Assembly: GCA_036491115.1 (NCBI GenBank)
Contig: DASXCQ010000047.1
Location: forward strand, 1 to 64,000
Source of the DNA: DATEPR01 sp036491115
Lineage (GTDB): Bacteria; Actinomycetota; Actinomycetes; Mycobacteriales; Pseudonocardiaceae
DNA length: 64,000 nucleotides
Direction of reading: 5' to 3'
Positions 58,099-64,000 of this stretch are shown in pieces. The translations under genes and the position numbers were made by a program. Under the pieces are notes generated by a model. That model did no database searches, was not told the DNA's origin, and saw nothing but the letters and a program-made list of their open reading frames with translations. The stretch's first letter is position 1; every line of letters begins with the position of its first letter.

Positions 58099-58544
58099 CC
58101 AGGGTGGCCGACCCGGCGGAGTTGACCGAGTCCACGTCGCTGGGGGTCAGCGAGTGGCATGTCGTGACGCAGGAGATGGTGGACCGGTTCGCCGACCTCA
58201 CCGGTGATCACCAGTGGCTGCACACCGACGTCCGGCGCGCCACCGAGGGCCCGTTCGGGGCGCCGATCGCGCACGGCTTCCTGGTGCTCGGCATGACGAC
58301 GATGCTGCTGTCGGAGATCATCCAGGTCGACGGCGCGACGCTGGTCCTGAATCAGGGCGTCGGCCGGACCCGCATCCTGGCCGCGGTGCGGGTCGGCGAC
58401 CGGATCCGGGCCCGCGCGCACGTGGTGTCGGCGCGGCAGCGCCCACGCGGCTACTGGGAGGGTGTGTTCGGCATCGCCGTGGAGTCGTCGGCCGGCGAGG
58501 ACGTCGTCCTCACCGAGTTGACGCTGCTGCACCAGTTCGGCTGA
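58095..58544 (+). CDS. MaoC-family (R)-hydratase/3-hydroxyacyl-ACP dehydratase
   Basis: 149-residue single hotdog-fold MaoC-type dehydratase/hydratase: FADLTGDHQWLHTD carries the catalytic Asp-x4-His motif (D and H of TGDHQWLHTD), then PFGAPIAHGFLVLGMTT. It would dehydrate 3-hydroxyacyl thioesters or hydrate enoyl thioesters. It follows the InhA-like gene by a 4-bp overlap. No ketoreductase is in the window, so that step would rely on the host. Confidence 0.88.
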   Translation: MTRVADPAELTESTSLGVSEWHVVTQEMVDRFADLTGDHQWLHTDVRRATEGPFGAPIAHGFLVLGMTTMLLSEIIQVDGATLVLNQGVGRTRILAAVRVGDRIRARAHVVSARQRPRGYWEGVFGIAVESSAGEDVVLTELTLLHQFG

Positions 58545-58932
58545 CCCGCGGCCTCAACCGGGTCGCGGCGACCGTTGCGGGCAGCATCGACCAGCCGACG
58601 ATCACCTTGATGCCCTCGGGCACGACCAGGTCCAGCAGGCCGGGAAAGCGCGCGTCCAGATCCTCGCGCCGCAGGCTGTTGAGTCGCCTGGTGCCCTCGT
58701 CCCGCTGGCGGATGACGCCTGCCTCGCGCAGCACCTTGAAGTGCCCGCTCTGGGTCGACTTGCTGACCGGCAGGGTGAACGTGGTGCAGGCGAGTCCGCC
58801 ACTGTCGTCGACGTCGGCGAGACGCGCGACGATCGCGAGCCGGACCGGATCGCTGAGTGCCGCCATGACATCCACGAGCCGCAGTGCGTCCCGGACCGGA
58901 TGAACCAGTTCGACGGCCGTTCGGCTTGCCAT
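58510..58932 (-). CDS. ArsR-family transcriptional regulator
   Basis: 140 residues with the winged helix (VDVMAALSDPVRLAIVARLADV, then STQSGHFKVLREAGVIRQRDEGTRRLNSLRRED). No typical metal-binding Cys set is seen. It is convergent with the MaoC gene, overlapping its end by 35 bp, and divergent from the DinB-like gene at 59047. Twin palindromes between it and that gene are probably its operators. Confidence 0.88.
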   Translation of the reverse strand: MASRTAVELVHPVRDALRLVDVMAALSDPVRLAIVARLADVDDSGGLACTTFTLPVSKSTQSGHFKVLREAGVIRQRDEGTRRLNSLRREDLDARFPGLLDLVVPEGIKVIVGWSMLPATVAATRLRPRVSRTGAAASTR

Positions 58933-58959
58933 CGCGCCATCCTATCAGCTGACTGCCGT

Positions 58960-59007
58960 CATGTTCGCACTGTCCGAACATGTGGTATGTTCGCGGACGC
59001 CGAACAT
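58960..59007. promoter_or_regulatory. Twin palindromic operators for the ArsR regulator
   Basis: Two copies of ATGTTCG-N7-CGAACAT: 58960-58982 (with an extra C/G pair outside, CATGTTCG and CGAACATG) and 58987-59007. Their centres are 26 bp apart, about 2.5 helical turns. They lie in the 114-bp gap between the ArsR gene and the divergent DinB-like gene and so could let one repressor control both. Confidence 0.75.
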
Positions 59008-59046
59008 GCGACCGAGGAGGCACCCGGAACCCGCGCAGGAGCATCG

Positions 59047-59598
59047 ATGGACACCACCGAACTTCGATCCGCCTACCGCCAACTACTCACCGTGGCCGAG
59101 ACGATCACGGACGAGACAGCGCTCCGGATGGACCTGCGCATGATGGTCGACTGGCTGGTGGCCCACCTCTCGCTGACCGAACGGCTACTCGCCGGCGCGG
59201 CGCGCGACGTGCTCACCGGCGTACCCGCGGTGATAGACAACTACGAGGCCATGCACACCGGCGTCACCACGTCCGTTGTGGACCTGACATCACATGACCG
59301 GCGGGTGGCGAGCCTGCGGGACAACGCGGCCGACCTGGTCGCGTCCGTGGCGACGATCCCGTCGCACGCCGAGTCCGCGCCGGTCCTGCTGCGCTTCGCC
59401 GACCGGGGTGGCCTGCCGATCCCCGACCAGCGGCTGCCGTGGTCCGAACTGGTGCACGAGCGGGCCAGTTCGCTGCTGCCCAGTCATACCAGGACGCTCG
59501 CCTTCGCGTTCGCCCAGCGGTCCGGTGGCAACGCACCGGCCCGGGCGCTGCCGGAGCAGCGGTCCCGGGCCGGCGTACGGCGATCAACGTGGCGTTAA
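59047..59598 (+). CDS. DinB-like / TIGR03086-type helical protein
   Basis: 183 residues. AYRQLLTVAETITDETALRMDLRMMVDWLVAHLSLTERLLAGAARDVLTG reads like the four-helix DinB/mycothiol-dependent fold with His in AHLSLTERL as a possible metal ligand, but the classical three-His site is incomplete. AGGAG precedes the ATG. It is divergent from an ArsR gene with clear operators, so it is probably the regulated target. Its stop overlaps the convergent serS gene by 4 bp. Family assignment is tentative. Confidence 0.55.
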   Translation: MDTTELRSAYRQLLTVAETITDETALRMDLRMMVDWLVAHLSLTERLLAGAARDVLTGVPAVIDNYEAMHTGVTTSVVDLTSHDRRVASLRDNAADLVASVATIPSHAESAPVLLRFADRGGLPIPDQRLPWSELVHERASSLLPSHTRTLAFAFAQRSGGNAPARALPEQRSRAGVRRSTWR

Positions 59599-60881
59599 GC
59601 AGCCTTTCCGTCCGGCGTGATCCGCGAGAAGCCCGTGTAGGGGCGCAGCGCGGTCGGGATCTCGACGCCGCCGTCCTCCTGCTGGTACTGCTCCATGATC
59701 GCCAGCATGGTCCGGCCGATCGGCAGGCCGGAGCCGTTCAGCGTGGCGACCGGGGTCTTCTTCTTGTCGGCGTTGCGGGTCGTGATCCGGGCCCGGCGAC
59801 CCTGGAACGTGCCACAGTCCGAGCAGGACGAGATCTCCCGGTAACGGCGCTGGCTGGGCACCCAGACCTCGATGTCGTACGTGCGCCGGGCGGAGAAACC
59901 CATGTCGCCCGCCGCCAGTTCCACCACCCGGTAGGCCAGGCCGAGCCTGGTCAGGCACGTTTCGGCGTGCGACAGCATCAGGTGCAGCTGCTCGTCGGAA
60001 TCCTCGGCCCGGCAGAAGCGAACCATTTCGACCTTGTCGAACTCGTGCAGCCGCAGAATGCCTCGGGTGTCCCTGCCGTAGGAACCCGCCTCGGCTCGGA
60101 AACACCGGGTGTGCGCGGTGAGCGCCAACGGCAGCTCCGCGTCCGGCAGGACGTCGCCGGCATGCAGGTTGGTCAGCGGCACCTCAGCCGTCGGGATCAG
60201 GAACAACTCCCGCTCGCCGACGGACGTGCGGAACAGGTCCTCCTCGAACTTGGGCAGTTGTCCGGTGCCCGTCATGGTTTCCCTGGTCACCAGAGAGGGA
60301 ACCGAGTATTCGAGGTAACCGTGCTCCTTGGTGTGCAGGTCGAGGAAGAACGTGATCAACGCGCGTTCCAGTGCCGCACCGACGCCCCTGGCCACGCTGA
60401 ACCGGGAGCCGGCCAGTTTGCCGGCGCGGGGCAGGTCGAGGATCCCGGTGGCCTCACCGATGTCGGCGTGATGCCTGGGCTCGAACGGGAACCGCTGGGG
60501 TTCACCGCGCCTGCGCACCTCCACCGCGAAGTCCTCGGAGTCACCGTCGGGAACGTCGTCCGCCGGCAGATTGGGAATCGCGAGCAGGAAGGCGGTGAGC
60601 TCGGTCTCCACATCCTTACGCTGGGCCTCGATCTGTCGTAGTCGGGCCCGCAGTTCCTGGGCGTGTTCGCGGACCTCGGTGGGTACCGGGTCACCGCGGT
60701 CACCGGACTTCTCCTTGGCCAGGCCGTTGGCCTCGGTCCGGAGTTTGCCGGCCATGTCCGCCAGGTCCCGCCGCCTGCTGACCAGCTCGGCGAGTTCGTC
60801 CAGATCCAGCCGATACCCACGCCGAGCGAGTTTCCCCGCGGCCACGGAGCCGAGATCAAGTAATGCCCGAGGATCGTGCAC
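59595..60881 (-). CDS. serS: Seryl-tRNA synthetase (VlmL-like, probably cluster-dedicated)
   Basis: 428 residues, full length. The N-terminal coiled coil (residues about 30-110: RRRDLADMAGKLRTEANGLAK...LRARLRQIEAQRKDVETEL) grips the long variable arm of tRNA-Ser. Class II motif 2 (CFRAEAGSYGRDTRGILRLHEF, split) and motif 3 (LNGSGLPIGRTMLAIMEQ) form the ATP site. Valanimycin clusters carry such a second SerRS (VlmL) to supply seryl-tRNA to VlmA. TGAC repeats of the cluster type lie about 100 bp upstream. It could be the only serS of the genome, which this window cannot settle. Confidence 0.93.
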   Translation of the reverse strand: MHDPRALLDLGSVAAGKLARRGYRLDLDELAELVSRRRDLADMAGKLRTEANGLAKEKSGDRGDPVPTEVREHAQELRARLRQIEAQRKDVETELTAFLLAIPNLPADDVPDGDSEDFAVEVRRRGEPQRFPFEPRHHADIGEATGILDLPRAGKLAGSRFSVARGVGAALERALITFFLDLHTKEHGYLEYSVPSLVTRETMTGTGQLPKFEEDLFRTSVGERELFLIPTAEVPLTNLHAGDVLPDAELPLALTAHTRCFRAEAGSYGRDTRGILRLHEFDKVEMVRFCRAEDSDEQLHLMLSHAETCLTRLGLAYRVVELAAGDMGFSARRTYDIEVWVPSQRRYREISSCSDCGTFQGRRARITTRNADKKKTPVATLNGSGLPIGRTMLAIMEQYQQEDGGVEIPTALRPYTGFSRITPDGKAA

Positions 60882-61426
60882 CTGACACTCCGTTCGTCGT
60901 CACGTACGCGCGCGGGGGAATCGTTCGCTCCAGCGCTTCCCTGTCATTTCACTCAGGTTTCATTGTGCGCTCATGAACTGACGGGAAGCTGACAGTGAGC
61001 TGATTCGGGAAAATGCCTGCCATAACCCGCGGACCGGCGGGCCGGAAAACTCGAACCGAGCGCTGACGAGCCAGTTCGCCGTGTCGCGAACACATTATCA
61101 CTCGGGATTGTATGCACCCGGGGCAGATTCCGGCCGATGTGGCGCGGCACACGATATTGACGGTCGGCCACTCCAGGTCATCACAACCGGGTGACCGGTG
61201 TACGACGGTCACACGAATGGTCGCCGCCAACCGGACGTACCGCGCTCGAATAACGGTGATCACCAGCGGATGCGATACTTGCGACGTCGCTCGATACGTG
61301 CTAGACAGGGTTGTCGCGGATATTTTGTTGCCGTGTAAACAATAGGAATCGTCAAATATTGGCGATCGATGTTGAGTGCGGTGATCGAAAAGAGCTGAGC
61401 CGAAGATCGCATAAGGGGAAATATTT
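60882..61426. promoter_or_regulatory. 545-bp intergenic region with SARP-type repeats before serS
   Basis: Noncoding gap between serS (minus) and the SARP gene (plus), locally lower in GC toward the right end. TGAC at 60979 and 60990 and TGAT at 61001 form an exact 11-bp array about 100 bp upstream of serS. Two further TGAC and GTCA words near 61158-61210 show no regular spacing. The last 100 bp before the SARP gene are AT-rich and hold its promoter. A 203-codon minus-strand frame here has no coding character. Confidence 0.7.
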
Positions 61427-62209
61427 ATGTTTGCAGTTCTCGGACCGATCGAGATCACCGTCGATGGCCGAGCAACGTTATTACGAAGCGAGGCGCAGCG
61501 GTCGTTATTCGCCGCCATGCTGGCCAACAGAGGCAACCCCGTCGGCGTGCACACGCTCATCTCGGAGCTGTGGGAGGACCCACCGCGCAGTGCGGAGAAC
61601 GCCCTTCAGGCCCACGTCAGCCGCCTGCGGCGGCGGCTGGCGGCGCTGGAGCCGGGCCGGAACGACTCACGGCTGATCACGGTACCTCCCGGCTACCAGC
61701 TCTCCATCGACGACGACGAACTCGACGCGGCGATCTTCAAGCGACGGATCCGGCGGATCCAGAACGACACGGCGATGCCGGCGTCGGACGTCGCCGACAC
61801 GATCCGCCAGGCACTGTCGCTGTGGCGTGGGCCCGCGTTCGGCGGCCAGGTCCGGGGTGCCCTCGGGCAGTCGCTGGCCGCCCGGTACGAGCAGGCGCGG
61901 CTGTCCGCGCTGGGCCGGTTGTACGACAGCGAACTGAAGCTGGGCCGCGACATGGAGATCGTCGCCGAGCTGAGCGAGCTCGTCGAGCTGGAACCGCTGA
62001 ACGAACGCTTCTGTGAGCAGTTGATGATCGCGCTGTACCGCTCCGGCCGCCAGGCCGACGCGCTGGCCGCGTACCGCAGGCTGCGCGCCCGGATGGACAA
62101 CGAGCTCGGCGTCGAGCCGTCGCCCGCGATCCGGAAGTTCGAGGTCGCCGTGCTGGCCCATGATCCGAAGATCGGGCCGAGGGCCGACCACCTGGCGCTG
62201 CGCAGCTGA
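61427..62209 (+). CDS. SARP-family pathway-specific activator (VlmI-like)
   Basis: 260 residues: an N-terminal OmpR-type winged helix (VLGPIEITVDGRATLL, NRGNPVGVHTLISELWEDPPRSAENALQAHVSRLRRRL) and a C-terminal bacterial transcriptional activation domain (LDAAIFKRRIRRIQ...ALAAYRRLRARMDNELGVEPSP). Small SARPs like this switch on antibiotic clusters by binding direct repeats at 11-bp period near -35 regions. Arrays of that type lie before the main operon, VlmA-like gene, exporter/InhA pair, serS and desaturase, so it probably controls them. Confidence 0.93.
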   Translation: MFAVLGPIEITVDGRATLLRSEAQRSLFAAMLANRGNPVGVHTLISELWEDPPRSAENALQAHVSRLRRRLAALEPGRNDSRLITVPPGYQLSIDDDELDAAIFKRRIRRIQNDTAMPASDVADTIRQALSLWRGPAFGGQVRGALGQSLAARYEQARLSALGRLYDSELKLGRDMEIVAELSELVELEPLNERFCEQLMIALYRSGRQADALAAYRRLRARMDNELGVEPSPAIRKFEVAVLAHDPKIGPRADHLALRS

Positions 62210-62223
62210 CCACCGCGACCGAC

Positions 62224-62249
62224 GTCAGGTTCGTGTCAGTTGGGGATCA
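62224..62249 (+). promoter_or_regulatory. 11-bp GTCA repeats upstream of the desaturase (putative SARP box)
   Basis: GTCA at 62224 and 62235 and ATCA at 62246, spaced exactly 11 bp, in the orientation opposite to the plus-strand TGAC arrays and matching the plus-strand direction of the desaturase gene. It lies just past the SARP stop, about 175 bp before the desaturase start. Confidence 0.7.
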
Positions 62250-62419
62250 GACGGGTTTGCCACACTGGTGTGGAGATCTCAACTCACGAATGGCAATCAC
62301 AGAGCGAGTCTGATGGCCGACCGGCGGCTGGTGGGAACCGCGCCGATGTCGAGCTCTCGCATGTGGCGACAGTCCCAGCCGGCCGTCATCGGGTCGGTAA
62401 CGCCGAAGGAGATCACGGT

Positions 62420-63541
62420 ATGCGACGACCCCCTGGAGGCACCTTGTCGCCGGTCATCACCGGCGACGCCGAGGCGGTGGCGCCGGTCCCGGACGAGGTA
62501 CCGGGCGACGCCATGCGGGGTGACTTCACCGAACTGTCCAGGCGGATCAAGCGGGCTGGCCTGTTGGATCTGCTCCCCGGTTACTACATCTGGAAACTGA
62601 GCCTGAACACGCTGCTGTTCGCGGCCGGGCTGGCAGCGTTCTTCCTGGTCGGACGGTCGTGGTGGCAGATGGTCATCGCTGTGTACCTGGGCTTCTGCGC
62701 CGGCCAGTGCATCTTCATGTGGCACGACGCGGGCCACAAGGCGATGTTCCGCAACAAGAACCTCGCCACGGCGGTCGGCCTGGTGCACGCCAACCTGGTG
62801 AACGGCGCCTCGTACGGCTGGTGGGTCAACCACCACAACCGACACCACAGCCACCCGAACCACCTGGAGATGGACCCGGACATCGGGCGTCGCACGATCA
62901 TCTTCGACCTGAAGCAGTACCCGAGCCGGCGGGGCTACAAGAAGTTCGTGGTGCGCCACCAGAGCGTCCTGTTCTTCGTGCTGCTCACGCTGGAGTGCCT
63001 GAAGATGCAGCGGACGGCCTGGCAGATGATCTTCAACGGCACGGTACGCAGGCCGGTGCTGGAGAGCGTGATCATCCTGGCCCGCGCGGCGATCTACCTG
63101 ACCTGCCTGTTCGTGTTCCTCTCGCCGCTGCAGGCAATCTGCTTCCTGGCGATCCAGCAGGCGGTCCAGGGCGTGTACTTCGGCATGCTGTTCGCGCCCA
63201 ACCACAAGGGCATGGAGGTCCGGGACGAGGACGGGGAGCGGATGACCTGGCTGGAGCGCCAGGTGGTGACCTCCCGCAACATCCGGCCGTCCTGGTACAT
63301 CGACTTCCTCAGCGGTGGCCTGAACTACCAGATCGAGCACCACCTGTTCCCCGCGATGCCGCAGAAGAACCTGCCGCGGTGCCGGGTGATCGTGCGGGAC
63401 TTCTGCCGCGAGAACGGCATCCCGTACCACGAGGTCGGCTTCTGGCGGTCCTACCGCGAGGTCGCGACGTTCCTGCACAGGGTGAGCGCCCCGGTCCGGT
63501 CCGGTGAGATACCGGCGCAGCCACAACGACAAGCAGCCTGA
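62420..63541 (+). CDS. Membrane fatty acid desaturase
   Basis: 373 residues of the acyl-lipid/acyl-CoA desaturase family. Three His boxes bind the diiron centre: HDAGH near residue 101, HNRHH near 138 and QIEHH near 304. About four membrane helices separate them. The ATG at 62420 follows AAGGAG; earlier in-frame starts are not supported. It probably introduces a double bond into the alkyl chain of the azoxy product or of membrane lipids, and the SARP-type repeats upstream favour the cluster role. Confidence 0.9.
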   Translation: MRRPPGGTLSPVITGDAEAVAPVPDEVPGDAMRGDFTELSRRIKRAGLLDLLPGYYIWKLSLNTLLFAAGLAAFFLVGRSWWQMVIAVYLGFCAGQCIFMWHDAGHKAMFRNKNLATAVGLVHANLVNGASYGWWVNHHNRHHSHPNHLEMDPDIGRRTIIFDLKQYPSRRGYKKFVVRHQSVLFFVLLTLECLKMQRTAWQMIFNGTVRRPVLESVIILARAAIYLTCLFVFLSPLQAICFLAIQQAVQGVYFGMLFAPNHKGMEVRDEDGERMTWLERQVVTSRNIRPSWYIDFLSGGLNYQIEHHLFPAMPQKNLPRCRVIVRDFCRENGIPYHEVGFWRSYREVATFLHRVSAPVRSGEIPAQPQRQAA

Positions 63542-63556
63542 TTCCGTCACCGACCC

Positions 63557-63596
63557 GGCCACGCCAGCGAGCACCCCTTGACTCCCTGGCGTGGCC
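63557..63596 (+). terminator. Stem-loop between desaturase and kinase-like genes
   Basis: Perfect 11-bp inverted repeat (GGCCACGCCAG and complement) with an 18-nt loop, 16 bp after the desaturase stop. It may end the desaturase transcript or attenuate read-through into the next gene. No U-tract follows. Confidence 0.5.
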
Positions 63597-63634
63597 GTTC
63601 CACGTTGTCGACCAGGACGCGAGGTGAACGAACC

Positions 63635-64000
63635 GTGCCTGAACACAAGGCGGAGCCCTCCGGCTCCCGCACCATGGTCATCGTCAACCCGAGTGCCGGC
63701 ACCACGACACCGGCACTCGTGGACGACGTCCTGGGCCTCTGTCGGAAACACGGCCGGACCGCCACCGTGCACCGCACCGGTGGGCGCGGCGACGCCACCG
63801 ACGCCGTCACCGGGGCCGGGTTGGGTCCGGCCGACCTGGTGCTGGTCATCGGCGGTGACGGCACCGTGCTGGAAGTGGCGCGCGGCCTGCTGGCCGTCGA
63901 CGCCGGCCGGCGGCCGTCGCTGTTCGCGGTGCCGGGCGGCACCGGCAACTCGGGGTATCGGATGCTCTGGGGCCGCCGGCCGTGGTCGGCGGCGCTGTCC
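63635..64000 (+). CDS. Diacylglycerol-kinase-family protein, VlmJ-like (partial, runs off the window)
   Basis: First 122 codons only; GTG start with GAGGTGA upstream. MVIVNPSAG opens the fold, VIGGDGTVLEVARGL at about residues 71-85 is the ATP-binding GGDGT motif, and VPGGTGNS follows. In valanimycin biosynthesis VlmJ, of this family, phosphorylates the hydroxyl left from serine so that VlmK can eliminate it. The same role is inferred here; a VlmK-like gene would be expected beyond the right edge. A true lipid kinase is the alternative. Confidence 0.8.
   Translation, partial: MPEHKAEPSGSRTMVIVNPSAGTTTPALVDDVLGLCRKHGRTATVHRTGGRGDATDAVTGAGLGPADLVLVIGGDGTVLEVARGLLAVDAGRRPSLFAVPGGTGNSGYRMLWGRRPWSAALS

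Noticed and set aside
60949..61560. A 203-codon minus-strand frame in the serS-SARP gap
   Set aside because: No Shine-Dalgarno, no domain, and it runs into the SARP gene on the other strand. The region carries regulatory repeats instead.

Overview
The window is high-GC DNA (roughly 70% by eye) with frequent GTG starts and short, often overlapping genes on both strands. A furA-katG pair, F420-type luciferase-like enzyme, DUF5313/DUF4383 membrane proteins, two ECF sigma factors, a SARP regulator and an InhA-type enoyl reductase point to a filamentous actinomycete, probably a Pseudonocardiales relative. No rRNA, CRISPR array or insertion sequence was seen.

From 0 to about 24 kb are ordinary accessory genes: catalase-peroxidase with FurA, an ECF sigma factor divergent from a zinc-finger membrane anti-sigma, several VOC, GNAT, SDR and DHFR-like enzymes, a second ECF sigma factor, bacterioferritin, an unusual 1120-residue fusion of an S9 peptidase with a beta-lactamase-type serine hydrolase, an OFA-type MFS transporter, a doubly frameshifted phytanoyl-CoA dioxygenase and an SBP56 protein. 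From 24 to 28 kb a three-gene operon encodes a membrane-anchored protein, a multi-pass membrane protein and a TIR-domain protein. The last two carry nearly the same short motif, at the C-terminus of one and the N-terminus of the other, which looks like a bacterial amyloid-type signalling pair.

From 28 to 40.8 kb are regulators with recognisable operators (HxlR/SDR; a small HTH gene with a palindromic promoter), MsrA, an F420-type LLM protein, small membrane proteins, an acyl-CoA dehydrogenase followed by a tiny proline-rich gene, and an FhuF-like protein.

From about 40.8 kb to the right edge lies a biosynthetic cluster that I assign to a lipid-type azoxy natural product. It has counterparts of the valanimycin enzymes VlmH (N-hydroxylase), VlmR (flavin reductase), VlmL (seryl-tRNA synthetase), VlmA (seryl-tRNA-dependent transferase), VlmO (membrane hydrazine synthase), VlmB (diiron azoxy synthase), VlmI (SARP) and VlmJ (diacylglycerol-kinase-like), plus an exporter. 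KAS III, ACP, carboxyltransferase, InhA-like reductase, MaoC dehydratase, aldehyde dehydrogenase and class III aminotransferase could supply a fatty amine; a desaturase could modify the chain. Two tandem 87-nt tRNA genes with serine-type bodies but a UCU-like anticodon lie inside this cluster, and may be dedicated carriers for the seryl-tRNA step. Arrays of TGAC repeats with exact 11-bp period precede the main operon, the VlmA-like gene, the exporter/enoyl-reductase pair, the seryl-tRNA synthetase and the desaturase. They look like SARP boxes that tie these units into one regulon.
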